Origin: Terana coerulea | Taxonomy: Eukaryota; Basidiomycota; Agaricomycetes; Polyporales; Phanerochaetaceae | Assembly: GCA_024811115.1 (NCBI GenBank) | Contig: JAKOGH010000121.1 | Span: 124,001 to 188,000, forward strand | Direction: 5' to 3' | DNA: 64,000 nucleotides | Part shown: positions 48,201 to 60,602 of the stretch, piece after piece | Layout of the letters: every line of letters starts with the position of its first letter | Numbering within the stretch: position 1 is the stretch's first letter | The notes under the pieces: model-generated | Database searches by the model: none | Told to the model about the DNA's origin: nothing | What the model saw: the letters and a program-made list of their open reading frames with translations, nothing else | Translations under genes and position numbers: made by a program

Positions 48201-49261
48201 CGCCGTTGCTGGACGCCATACTCGGCGACTACAACCGCAACGTCCCCGCTGCCAGGGACGCGGAGGTCCTGAACGTGATGGCCACCATCATTAACAGACT
48301 TGGCCCTATTCTGACTCCTCAAGTGCCCGCGATTCTCGACGCCGTGTTTGAGCCCACGCTGAACATGATCAACCAAGACTTCGCAGAGTTCCCGGAACAC
48401 CGGGTAGGCTTCTTCAAGCTCCTCCGGGCGATAAACTTGAACTGCTTCCCTGGTATGAGCCATTCCATTGTATGCGCTGCGAGCTACTCACCACGTCTGC
48501 CGTAGCCCTTTTGACCATCCCGCCACAACAGTTCAAGCTCTTCATGGACAGCATCATTTGGGCTATCAAGCATACTATGCGCGATATTGCCGAAACAGGT
48601 CTCAATCGTGAGTGTTACAGAACATTTCCTCGCACAATCAGTACTGAGCAACTCGTGCAGTGTGCATGGAGGTCATCAACAACTTCGCGGGTGCCGATCC
48701 ACAAGTCTCGAATACCTTCTTCCAGCAGTACTTCCTCAGCATTATGCAGGACATCTTCTACGTCCTTACGGACACCGACCACAAGAGTGGCTTCAAACTG
48801 CAGAGCATGCTGCTTTCGCGGATGTTCCAGCTCGTCGAGCAGAACCAGATCGCCGTCCCGCTGTTCGACCCGTCGACGGTGCCGGATCCCAACATCAGCA
48901 ACGCTGTGTTCTTGCGCGAGTACACTGCCAACCTTTTGAAGTCGGCATTCCCTCACGTGCAGAAGTATGTCTTCCCATTCGTTTCTCTTGACGATGAATT
49001 CTAACTGGCATTTACAGCGTCCCAATCCAGCAGTTCGTTGTCAGCCTCGGCGAGTTCCACAGCGACATCAACCGCTTCAAGCTTGCCTTGCGCGACTTCC
49101 TGATCCAGCTCAAGGAGTTCTCGGGCGACAACACGGAGCTGTTCCTGGAAGAGAAGGAGGCGGAGGCGCAGCAGAAGGCGCAGGACGAGCGCGAGGCCGC
49201 GATGCGCATTCCGGGCATGCTCAAGCCGTCTCAGCTAGAGGACAAGGACGAGGACATCTGA
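45252..49261 (+). CDS. CRM1: Exportin-1 (Crm1/Xpo1)
   Basis: Karyopherin that exports leucine-rich NES cargo with RanGTP. Begins with a 6-nt coding exon (45252-45257, ME), then [18 protein letters not shown], and follows exportin-1 through [37 protein letters not shown] and [22 protein letters not shown]-groove helices include [20 protein letters not shown], then [20 protein letters not shown] and [18 protein letters not shown]. The end is [20 protein letters not shown] and a stop at 49259-49261. The cysteine in DLLGLCE corresponds to the leptomycin-reactive residue of human and S. pombe Crm1. More than ten introns. One missing base near 46496-46502 (CAG-AGCTTGTG) breaks the frame. Confidence 0.96.
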
Positions 49262-49710
49262 GCTTGGTCACGGACTCCCACTGTACAAGATACAAGCTGC
49301 ACACTAATCTGATTCGTCGCAGTCGTCCGAGGTATTCTTCATCATCCACCCATCTCTTGTTTGCTTTAATGTGTCTCCTGTCGGCCCGCCTCTTCTTTGT
49401 CGTTTAATGTACCCGCTATCGCGTTATTCTCTCAAGTTGATCACAGCATACATCAATGTAACATTACCGTAGTCAGAAGCACCTTGAAATTCATTTGTAT
49501 AATTAGACCTTGGGGCCGTGCCATGGACGCCGAGAATGAGATTGGGAAGTACGAATAATATTTGTACATTGGACACTAGATGTTCAACCAGCTGCAGACT
49601 TCCCACCGCCTATTGTCCTGAAGAGACTTGCTTGATAAATTCAGGGACTCGGAAGGCGAGGGACGACGTACTTCATAAATGTATCTTACAGCAATATCTG
49701 CACAACGTGC
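49262..49710. other. Convergent 3' regions of CRM1 and MOG1
   Basis: No coding signal; trailers of both genes. Confidence 0.5.
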
Positions 49711-50357
49711 TTAGACGAAGAGACCAAAGTTCACGATCTTCAGTGACGAGGCAGCGGCGTCGAAAGCCGCACGGGCTTCTGCAAGCCCAGCTTCGCTGAC
49801 CTGCCCGCTATCAGCCGACTTCGTTGGAACGTTCATGCTCATCACGAAGTCAGCGTTCTTGACCTCAACCCGGTAAAGCGCGACGAAGATTTGGACCTCG
49901 TCTGCTTCGGTGGAGTTGAATTTCGGTACCGCTTGGGTTCCGTAGAGAAGGATGGGAGCAGGAGTGTCGCCCTGCTGCTCCGTGGTCTGCACGACCTCGC
50001 GCACGGTTTGGCTTGTAGCCGAGTTGTCGTGCGCGAGCGAGTCAAAGTGGAACCTACGGGAATGGTCAATAATGCGAGACAATGTGTTCCTCTCTGAAAA
50101 GCACGCACTTCACTGCTTCAATTGGGTCTGAGGCTGCCACTCTTTCGAGCACTTCAAAGATGATGCTGACTCCAGAGTCTGGGGTCAGGAAGACCTCCTG
50201 GGTGTCAGGAATTTGACGCAAGTCCCTGCATACATCTTGGATCATCGTCCTCGTTACTCGCAGCACAGGGCCTTTGGAAAACGTACGATGCATCAATCAA
50301 GTTCGAGGGCAAGGTAGCTGTGATAGCCCCTCCAAAAAGATCTCGGGTGGACGACAT
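49711..50357 (-). CDS. MOG1: Ran-binding nuclear import factor Mog1
   Basis: Mog1 binds Ran and promotes nucleotide release, supporting nuclear transport. Three exons join in frame: MSSTRDLFGGAITATLPSNL, DLRQIPDTQEVFLTPDSGVS, then FHFDSLAHDNSATSQTV to KIVNFGLFV with the stop at 49711. The family signature LFGGAI-P and D-RQIPD-QEVF are present. About 185 aa, normal for Mog1. Divergent from NDC80 across 258 bp and convergent with CRM1. Confidence 0.92.
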
Positions 50358-50615
50358 TGTCAGAGTTGCCTTGAGAGATGACGAGGGAAAGGACGACGCT
50401 TGGGCGACGCGGACGCGCTGCGCGCACAGGATACTGCGGGAGAAGCGCCCATAATTGACCCCAGAGCTTGCACGTGATGCGCGCTGAACAGACGCGGCTC
50501 GCGTCCGCGCGTGTTTCAAACGACCTCCTTTTCCGCCGTCTCCTCTCAAGGTCAGTATTCAGAAAGTACTCAGACAAATCTTGCTCATTCATTTTTGTTG
50601 CAGAATGCAGCCCCC
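50358..50615. promoter_or_regulatory. Divergent promoter MOG1/NDC80 with ACGCG words and a 5'-UTR intron
   Basis: 258 bp between start codons. GACGCGGACGCG at about 50407-50420 and GACGCGG near 50492 are MCB-like but not perfect ACGCGT. A GTCAGT...TTGCAG segment (about 50551-50603) just before the NDC80 start resembles an intron in its 5' UTR. Confidence 0.4.
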
Positions 50616-53019
50616 ATGGCAGACTTCCGCCGTCGTTCAGTAATGCAGCCACCCTCAGATCCATATGGCAACGCTCGTGTACCGGGCTCCAGCATACCCA
50701 TGCCATCCACCGTCAAGAAGTCCACTCACAGCGGCAGGATGTCCATGTCTGGTCCTGCGATGCGGGCCCCGTATCCAATACCTCAATATGGTCCGGGTCC
50801 TACTCCGAGACAAAGCATGATGCGCTCGCAGAATGTGAACCCTCTACTTCAGAGTGTGAGCAAGCCGAATTTCGGGAGGACACCGGTGCAAGCCCAGAGG
50901 TGAGTGACGCTTTGAAAGGCCTGAGTTGCTTGTTATCTCCCGCTTGGCTGGAGGCGCCTCATCTACCCCTGAAGGAATACATGCTCATGAACCGAACTGT
51001 TGTGCCCTTTCAGCAGTAACCGTCGAGGGTCGATGTGGGCTGGAGGTTCCCAAGGCACTGCACCATCTGGCAGCCAAATCTTCAAAGACACGCGACCGCT
51101 GCGAGAGCGCTCTTACCAGCAGAAGATGCGGCAAGATATCATCGACTGGTGCCGCATGAACGAGCTCGACATGTCGCCCCAAATATTACAGAATATTACT
51201 GCGAAGGATTTCCGGGTCATATTCGAACAGTTAGTGCAGTGTCTGGACCCGTCATGGAGATTCGACCCCGCCAAGAATCTGGGAGACCAATTGATTACGG
51301 CGCTGAAGGCCGTGTACTACCCTTACGTCGGATCCATCGACCTCAAATGGTTGTCTGCGCCAGGTGCTCCATATTCGTGGCCCTCATTGCTGGGAATGCT
51401 TCATTGGCTCGCTGAGCTTGGACGGGTTTGTCTCACTCCTACACAACTGCCGGTGAGCGTTGCTGATGCCAGAAACCACATAGGCACAACGAGAATACTT
51501 CGAGAGTGGTGACCCGACCATTCAAGACCCAGACCAAGTCCCGGTAGCGTTCGAGGATGACAGCGCCCTTGCTTTCGAGCATTACGTTACTGCGTATGAG
51601 GCCTTCCTTGATGGAGCTGATGCATACCCTGAGCAAGAACGGATCGTCGAGGACCGATACGGTTTGTTTCTACATTTATACTCAGTATACCCAGAAGTCA
51701 TGCTAAGTGTCTCAAACAGCTAAGAAAGACGAACAGGCAGTAACAGAGCTGCATGCCCAGAAGGAAAAAGCTGGCCAAGGTCGATGCAGAGCTAGAGAAT
51801 TTGAAGAAAGCCCCAGTACGTGCTGACACATCATTCAATCCACCGCCAAAAAGGTTTCTCATACCGGGACCATAGCCTCCACTGAAGAGTCTGGAAGAGA
51901 ATCACGGCTACCTGACGAGGGATAAGGTCAAGTTTGAGGAGTGCATCAATGTCTACTCGGACAGAAATAATCGGCTAGAGCATGCCATCGCACGGGAAAA
52001 CGAAGAGATACAGCAAATGAGTACGTTGAAATCATGCATTCGTGAAAATACGCTCAACTCGGCTCCCTCGTAGACAAAGCAATTGAGGACCTCAACAATG
52101 AGCAGAACAACTTGGCCTCTATTGTCAAGGTGCAGAACCTCTCAGCTGAAGAAGTGCTGCGTATGAACACCGAGCACGAAACTCTTTCCCAAGACCTGAG
52201 GACGTTGAAGACCAAGATCATCGAGTCTACAAAGCTCGTCAACAAGCTCGAAGTCTCCCTCGGCAAGAAGACGGCCGACGCAGAAGAGGCGATTGACCAA
52301 TACAGCGGCCTGCTCACCACGCTCGGCCTCTTCCCGCCTCTACCCCCGCCACTCGAGGACGTCAACCTCTCGCTGCGGATGAACTCCGCCGCCGCGGACC
52401 CGCGGCAGCTGCTCGCCGGGCCCGACATCGCGGAGGTCGTCAAGCCGAGCCTGGCGCTGCTCGCGGAGCAGCGGCGGCGGCAGCGTGCCGGGGTCGAGAA
52501 CGACCGGATCAGCGTCGACAACGAGCTCGACCAGCTCGTCACGGCGTGCGAGAACATGGAGGAGGAGGTGCTCGACGTGCTGAAGAGGGCGACCGCGCTG
52601 AACGACCAGGCGGAGGAGTTGCGCGAGGTGCGGCGCTGTGATGTGTTCTACTTACGAGGGGGGATCGCTGACGCCCGCGAGAATAGATGGTCCAGCGGGA
52701 GGTGCTGGCGAGCAACGCCGAAGCGGAACGGCTCGACGAGGCCTTGTCCCAGGCGCGGTCGGCCGCCAAGGCGCACGGCGTCGGCGTGAAAGCCCGTCTG
52801 CAGGCTCTCCAAATTGCGTACGTATCCTTGCTCTCGCGTTGCAGAAGCCACCTGAAAGTGATGCCCATACGCAGGTACAAGGAGCAGGTCGCGAAGGTGA
52901 ACCGTCTCCGCGATGACACCGTCCGGGAGATCATCAAGAACAGCAGCGACATCGTCATGTTCAAGGAAGAGGTGTCGAAGCAGCTGAAGCACCTGCGTGA
53001 CCTCGCCGAAGCAAACTAG
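50616..53019 (+). CDS. NDC80: Kinetochore protein Ndc80/Hec1
   Basis: Microtubule-binding subunit of the outer kinetochore. Start MADFRRRSVMQPPSDPYGNA with a basic Ser/Pro-rich tail. The calponin-homology head follows (RPLRERSYQQKMRQDIIDWC, ITAKDFRVIFEQLVQCLDPS, DLKWLSAPGAPYSWPSLLGM, LHWLAELGR). A long coiled coil comes next (RMNTEHETLSQDLRTLKTKI; KLVNKLEVSLGKKTADAEEA), ending KEEVSKQLKHLRDLAEAN at 53019. The MADF...YSWPSLLGMLHWL pattern is diagnostic. An A5 run at 51765-51769 carries one base too many: KEK and LAKVDAELENLKK lie in different frames. About eight introns. With SPC24 it supplies half of the Ndc80 complex in this window. Confidence 0.95.
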
Positions 53020-53661
53020 GCCTCTCTTGTTGTCAATTTCCCTTACCACCGCCATTTCTGTTCACGCGACATGTATTATGTCGCACGTTGTTTGCTACAT
53101 TATTCATCCTGCTTGTTCGTGTTGTACTTATTCGTTCACCTATATTGCAGTTGTATCCATAGCGAGCTTCCTTGTATTGCCGGCCGACTTTCGCTCATCT
53201 TCGCGCACAACTTTAGCCCCCAATTGCACCGAACGTGAAGTGCCTTACCCACCCCAGTGTCATAACACTGCGTCATCCTGACTTGAAAGCCCAGTGTTCC
53301 TTCAGTGACTCGGTAATACTAAGTATCATATATTCGAAGGTTGGATCATCATGGCTACAGGGCTCAGCGAAGAGCTGGAACTATGCTACAGTGGTCATCA
53401 TCGGCGTGATGATGATGTACGAGTCTCGAGAAGAATATTGTCCAAAAAGAAAGCAGAAATTAGATACTACCAAGGACCCGAAGAGATTATGAAGGACGAA
53501 TAGGGCTACAAAGTGCGGTCATGTGCGGCGAAAGTTCAAAGTGGTATGGGGGTGAAGAAGTGAAGATGCGAAAGCAAGTTGAAAGGGAAACGAGTCAGCG
53601 TTGTTGTCGGTCATGGATTTTCTCGTAGGCGATTCTTCTGGAGATAGCGAAGGGTGGAAAA
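53020..53661. other. Convergent 3' regions of NDC80 and the esterase
   Basis: T-rich NDC80 trailer (about 53040-53150); no gene recognised. Confidence 0.45.
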
Positions 53662-55680
53662 CTAGATGTCGAAGACCTGGTAGTCGTACGGGACGACTTT
53701 GCCGAAGAACGACGGGTCGCAACCTCCGGCGGCGAACTCGCCAGTGCCTCCCAGAACGAGCGCGCGGACGTCGCTCGTGGTAGCAAGGTTCCAGTTGGCA
53801 TGGCCGGCCGCGCTGGGGACGCCAGTGTTGAGGAAGGACTTGTAGCGGGCCTGCATCTCGGACACAAGCGCAGACTGCTGCGCGTTCGGGCTGGGCACCG
53901 TGCCGAACTGCAGAACAAGGAGTCAGGTCCAGGGTCCAAGAGAAATAAACAAGGGTATCGGACACGTACAACAATCTCAATGTCGTCCTGGTGGCACACG
54001 ACGCCAGACTCGCCGCAGAAGCTGGTAGTGTCGATGTTGCCCGGGTAGCTCGCGCCGACGACGTACATGCCGACGTACGCCTTCCCGCCGTGCGCAATCC
54101 AGTTGCGCGCGAACGTCCAGTTCGGGCAGCGCCAGATCTGGTCCGTGCCGAGCTTCTCCAGCGTCGGCCGCTCGTCCGACGCCGTGCTCGCGTCCGAGCC
54201 CGCTGCGCTGTCCGAGCCGCCGTTGCCGCCGACGGCGGTCGTGATCGCGTAGTTCGTGTTGTTCAGGATCGCGGCGGTCTCGGCGTCGCCGAAGCTCCCG
54301 TCCACGACGCTCTGGTAGTCCGAGCCCGAGAGTGCGGGGATGCCGCTGCCGAAGATGGAGAGGCCGGCCTCGTTGCGGACGTTGGTGATGAGGATGGGCT
54401 TTGTCTGCGAGGGGAACGACGCGGTGGAATCAAGCGGGGACGTGATGAGCGAGCCGTCCCGCACGATGCGAAGGGGCTCGCCTTGGCCGGTGGATTGGTC
54501 CAGCGACATGGCGGCTCCGATGAGATTGTCCTGAGCGTCGAGAAGGTCGCTCACGCTGATGCTGTTCAAGCAGGCGGTGTCGGTCGTGGAGCAAGAAAGC
54601 AGGCCGTTGAAGTACGTTTGCAGTGTCTGGTGCGTGCCCGTAGACAGGAAACCATAGTCCTAAAGAAGGTTTAAAACATCGCCGAAAGGTAGTGATTGGC
54701 CAACATACCATCGGATCGGATTGCAGAATGGCAGACTGGAAGAGCGACGACGCTGAAGGAGCGGCGAGCATCCCACGAATCATGTTGGCACCCGAGCTCT
54801 GGCCAGCAAGCGTAATCTTGGAAGTGCTACCACCAAAGCTGGGAAGGACCTTCTGCAGGAATTTTAGAGATGTGACGATATCACCTGCAGCGAGGTTCAA
54901 GTTTCCGTTCGGCGCCATCAGACCAAGCTGCAATGAATTCATGAGCAAGAGCAAAGCGCAATTAACTATATTACTCACAGCCCCAAGCCGGTATTGGACA
55001 ACGGCAACGATGGAGTTAGTTGCGGTAGCAAGGTTCGATCCGTCGAGACCAGGTGCGGTGGCAGAGCCCGCCGTGAAGGAACCTCCGTGAATCCTGGTGG
55101 TAGGCAATGTCAATAACAAATTTCTCGCTAAATCTGGCGATAAACTAACCAGAGCAGTGTCGGGACATTACTGCTAGCAGATATCGAGCTTGGCACGTAG
55201 AGGATCATGGACAGGCAATCCTCCGTCATTGCAGACGCGTCGATACCATCTTGGGGGCATGCCAGTGGCAGATCCGACGCGTTCGTGTTCCCGTTACTGT
55301 ACAAAACAGTCAGCACGGGTAAATAAATCACTGCAAGTATTGACGCACGGGAACTGCCAAGACGTAACCACAGACGAGGGCTGCCACCGAGAGGCTTGAC
55401 CGTAACGCACCGCGAACCGCTGGGCGCTATTCTGGTCCGCGACACCGGTTGCGGTACCGATAGCAGTCTTGACGGTCGGGGTGCTGCTGCCTTGCCGGGG
55501 GCACAAGAGTTTCTGCACAACCGGGATTGGGAGTTTGCAGAGCAGCCCTTTGGCGGTGACGGGCACGGGCGGGAAGAATGGGTCTTTGTGTACTTGCACG
55601 GATCGAGAGACGGGCGTCGGCGTCGCCAGAGAGGCGGTTGCAAGGAGGAGCGAGAAGAGGAGCGAGCCGAAGAAGACCAT
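53662..55680 (-). CDS. Secreted type-B carboxylesterase/lipase
   Basis: Alpha/beta-hydrolase expected to cleave carboxylic esters outside the cell. Start at 55680 with a signal peptide (MVFFGSLLFSLLLATASLAT). Then RFAVRYGQASRW, LPLACPQ and TEDCLSMILYVPSS follow, the oxyanion segment IHGGSFTAGS, and the nucleophile elbow ITLAGQSSGANMIRG (Gly-Gln-Ser-Ser-Gly). It continues to FGKVVPYDYQVFDI and the stop at 53662. All introns (six or so) keep frame, with no break. Paired cysteines near CPQ/EDC fit the family's disulphide. Substrate cannot be told from the sequence. Confidence 0.9.
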
Positions 55681-58600
55681 GGTGGAGCAATAGATTAAGA
55701 TAAGTAAAATACCAGGTTGCCGATGTCCTTGACTCTAGGAGGTTGGGGGAGCCGTGGAGTGCTGCTACAGCTGACGAGAACCAGGGTCGGGAGGGCCTTA
55801 TGTATGGAGGTCGGTCGTGCCTGTCGGTCTAGAATAAGGACAGATCTGCCAGGACGAGAGTCGTGGTCAGGAACCGATTGAGGGAGAGAAGGGCAAGCAG
55901 TGACTTCAACCGTCGAGCAGCCGTCCATGGCACAAATTGAGAACAATGGCCTCAAAATGCAGACGGGGAGAACGAGTGTTTGCACATGATGGTAGCACTG
56001 AGCGCTGCTGGCGGAGAATCCTAGGACGGCGGCGCGAGGGCGGTTATCAGAGTTCCACAAGGCTGCCCAACTACCACACCTGCCTTTCTCGGCAGGGGCA
56101 TTGTTCCCAAAGCAGCTCTATCGTCGCGGCCCGGGCACACAGCGTGTCCTCGGAAATCCCACTCCCCAGCCGCAAACAGTGCTCGATGTATTTTCTGCCA
56201 TTGCCATTGCCTGAGTAGCGAAGCTAAATTGAAACAGCACTGATGAAGAATGGCCCATGCGAAAGCTGATAATCTTAGACACTCGAGCCGGGACGGCTCA
56301 GCCTGTGCGTACCTGATTATGCAACCACTGCTATACGACGCTCATGAGCTCTGGGCGTACCATTGGATGATGTCTAAACAGAAGCAAGTCAATCAGAATT
56401 GTGTGCCTGATCAAGAGAGCTGCCTCGGGAACGCCACTCGCCATGTAACTGGAGGTTAGCTGTCTGACCCTGCGTTCTCCCGTGAGCTCCTGGACGAGGA
56501 CATGGGGAAGCAGAGCTTTCACGAAAAAGACAAGTGCGGATGAGCCACACGCACCTACTCACAGAGGATGGGCTGGACGTGTGCACATTTTGTCATAGTA
56601 TTTGTTATCACTGACACGTTGCTTGTGGCATTTCAATCCAGATGACAATACCGCCCGCCACTTTCACCACAACGATGGTGTCGCAAGACCAAAGCAAGAC
56701 CTGTCCTTGGAACCGTAACAGTGTTGTATACATATAATACAAGAGGAGCTCACCGCTGCCAGGCAACAGGCCGGGCATCGTACGGTCATCGGTGTGATAA
56801 GAATCCACGGTGCGGGCGATGTTGACCATGAGTGTCCTCTCAGCATAAGACACACCATATGAGAGCTGTTGGACATGACGGGAGGCATAAGTCACGGAGG
56901 ATGAATCACAAGGATCGCGGCATGGGACGGCATGGCGTCCTTCGAAGTCGAGGTATTCAACATAAGCTCAGGATGCGCACCCGTCATGTCAGATATCTTC
57001 GCAGCCGCGATTCGTGTCACGAGCTTCGAATCCCGCCGACACGCCATTTGTCTCGCACTCGGTGTCCTCATACCACAGCCCTGGTATACTGGGGATTTCT
57101 TTCGCCCGCCGAGCAGCACATGAGCATGTTTATCCATCCCTCTCCAAATGCGTTGACGACGACACCTAAGCAGCAATGGAATTTGTGAGTATGCGCATAC
57201 AAAAACAACGAGTTACAAATGCGGATGTACCAACTGCATGACGAGACTGTACAGACGTCGTCAAGGCTTGCCACCGGTTCTCACTGTCGATGAAGGTGAC
57301 GTGGAGGCGGACCGCTCGAGTCTGGGATAGCTTGTGAGCCCATGGCATCTAGGAGGAACATCGAGCTTTCTGCATGACCATCCACATGTCCTCAGGCATC
57401 CTTATATGTTTTAAACTTCCCGCGCAGGCTATAGAAAGTGGAGGCATATGCGCCGGGAGCTGGGCCGCTATTTGTCGAGGACGGCGTGCCTGACCTTCCA
57501 GGCTTCGAATTGTACTATTCAAAGGAAAGCCACCGTACTTTATTAAGATTCAGTCGGGAGGCTCTTTATATAGCCGACCTATTGGACGCACCTTCTGTGA
57601 AGACCTGAGGACGCGGCCCGCCGAATGTCCCACTGACGATTGGACAAACGTCTGAGAGAATTGGTACGAGTCTGGATTTGGGTGAGACGTCGGGGGCAGA
57701 GAATCGTACCGAGGCGTTTTACTAGCCCTCAGAGGGCACGTGGACTCTCGCTACCGAGCCTGTATGACCAGCTGTTCGGGTTCTTCGCTGGTGACAGTAC
57801 CAAACCCGCGGTGAGAGCAGGGAGGGCGGACTCTTAGGTATGGGGGAATAGACTTGAGCTCCTGAGAGACGGTGTCAAGGCCTAGATCTGTGCCGAGGCT
57901 CCACAAAGTACACAGTTCGTCTCTGTGGGTTGTATCTCAGCGAGAGCAAACTACGGCAAAAGCCACACACCGGAGGTCATTGCTCAAAGCACGAACCAAG
58001 TACTGTGAGATGGCGGTGTGCATGCTCGGCACTACTTGTACCAGGCAGTGCAGACATTCAGTCTCTCGGTAGCAACCCGATCGGTATCGCAAATGATGCC
58101 TCCGCGGCGCAAAAGTTCATTGACATCGGATAGGATCGTCGGTGCGGCTAGTGGACGATGAATCTTCGCAACGCGGAGATTTCGTAGTCTAACGGACGTG
58201 CCAAGATGACATTATGTAAAGCACCGTCGGCGCTGTCCTGAGAGTCGCTGGCATGGAATGGCGAAGGACAGCGTCCGACCATTCAACGAAGATCGGAGGC
58301 AGAGCGAGAGAGCACCGTTGGCGGCAAGCGCTCAGGCTACGGGTAGATCAAGCATCACTGCGCCACACGGAAAACGCCGGGGTCAAAGCGACGCGTCCGG
58401 AAGAGGAAATATGCGTAGTTCAAGCCCTAGCATCAGCACCGGGTGACTTGACGGCAAAATTCCCCATTGCGTGGGCAGCAGCGTCATATTGAAGACAAAA
58501 ACATCGAAATGATTCATACACTGAAAGGGCTTAGTACTAAAGCCAGGCACCATGCTGAAATTCTGACTCTTCCTCATCAAATCGCAGACATTCGCGGTCA

Positions 58601-60602
58601 TAGACTCAGCAAAGAAACTGCACCTGGAAAAGCCTAGTCTACTCTCGCCCTCAGGTCAAAATAGCTGTCTACAGCACGCAATCTGATAGATAGGCCGCTG
58701 CATAGTGCAGTACTGCGGTCAAAGATTACGGAGCCGAGCCCCCACTAGCCTCGAGAGAAGACGTTATGAAGCGCTGACATGCGTCTGAGCTGTGATAGGG
58801 TTGGTTTGTGTAAGATTATATTCTGTCTTCTTTGAGAAATGCGGTAGCGTATTGCGCGTACTTATAGCAAACATGAAGTCGTCACGCATAAGCCGACCAT
58901 AAAATCCTGAACTGGCAAGGGCACTTACTTAGCAGTACATTAAGCTTACCTTGCATTTCAACTTTGTTGAAACAAAGCACAGATGGTAAGAAGAAAAAAC
59001 CGCCCTGCCAGTACCATCCACAGGCTCGAGCGCAAACTTGTTGACCGCCGAGGGCGACTGGAAGAATGATTCTACAGAGCACTGGCAGCCGAACATCGCG
59101 GGCTTGACATATCTTCTTTGAGCTACACCGAATACCAATGCGCACGCAGTAAGTACTTCGGGGATACTTAGGCGAGATACGCTTCCCTCCGCCGGGCAGG
59201 ACAACCTAGGGCCGCAGCACAGTGAGTGTTCGAACGAAGCGTTCATGTTCGTCCGAGTCCTCGCAAGCTGAGTATGTGTCGGCTCCGACGTTGACGGCTA
59301 CGAAAGAGAGCCAGAGGTGATTTTGACGAGTGGCATGCGCGAATTGAAGGCTACCATGGCCATGGCCTCGGGCAGGTGTGAGTGGGCTGACTGAGCGCCC
59401 AGTGTGCCTGCCGTCTGCGCAGTGCGCTTGGCCGAGTTGCCGTTTCCCGGCATCTCCCGATGCAAGATGGAGGTGACCCAAATTGGCGATGATGGTTCAG
59501 TCCAACCACCACGCAGGGCCCTCTGGCGAATCCGAGCGATTGGAAGTGGTAGAGACTGCAAGCGCAAAGCCGTGGTTCCTGGGCAAAAGCACTCACTTTG
59601 CACCGCCAACACGTCTGGCTGAGCCGCGCATCCCACGAATCGCATCATCGCACGGTCTCCGCGCGACCGCCCGCCAGGGCGTACCTCGCCACCGTACGGC
59701 GACGCGTATCATATGTCCGCCAACGCTCTTTACGTGAGTTGCCTCGTCGTTTCGTCAATGCGAGGCGATACCAAGCCTGAAGGTTTCCGTGATTGGTCGG
59801 CCGTACGGCTGACGCAGCCTGCCTGGGAAGATGCACAGCTGCCTGTGAAAAACTGTCTGAAGCGGGTCGGGCGAACATTCCCAGTAAAGGCACAACCACG
59901 CATCGCGCTACATACGGAAATGAACACTCAGTACCAGCTTGCTGCAATGCTTTGACCGTGGAGTCTTCTCACCCAGTGTCGTCGCGCTACGCCCGTACGG
60001 GAAGCGCATCCACACCAATGGGAAGCTCACCTCCGGCACCGGTGTTCCCTTGGCTGAAAATATGGCAGTGCGTTGATGGCGTTCGTCTCCGTGTATTTCC
60101 CTTAACGAAATGATCCCGCAGTCCTTGCACGGTCGGCCCCACTATACGACCGTATTATCCCTCGCGACCCAGGCCAATGGGTGCCGTTGTGGGATTCCGA
60201 GCGATCTGCCCTCAAGTGTAACAGAACTTACCCAGTAAGTGCAAACTCTCTCCTGGAATTTGACGATTGGCTGTGTCTCTGAGAGCCGGAATGAAGGAAC
60301 AAACCAGTACCGAGGGTCGCCACCGACGTACCGCTGCACTGGTTAATATTCGAGATTGGCCTGGGAGCAGTCTAACGTTCGATGCACATGGTCCGGACTG
60401 GATACCTGCGCGTTCCCTGTGCCTTGCCGTGCGAGAGTCTTCAGTGACTCCAAGATCTGGGCGCAGTAGGATGCATTGCTCCGCAGATATAAGGGTCGCG
60501 GGATCGCCAGATGAACTCCGGCTTTACACCCCTCGTTCATAAACCCCAAGCCACAGGGCTTCCGACATTCCTCCCTGTTCACTACGAACACCCGCGACTA
60601 TT
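55681..60602. other. 4.9-kb stretch without a recognised gene
   Basis: Read on both strands; only short open frames without family resemblance or consistent splice joins. A TATATA-like word occurs at about 57570 (CTTTATATAGCC) with no convincing gene after it. The right end should hold the promoter of the TmpA-like gene. Confidence 0.4.

Noticed and set aside
59240..59960. Several ~100-codon frames in the 59-60 kb region
   Set aside because: No protein-family resemblance, no consistent introns, frames open on both strands.
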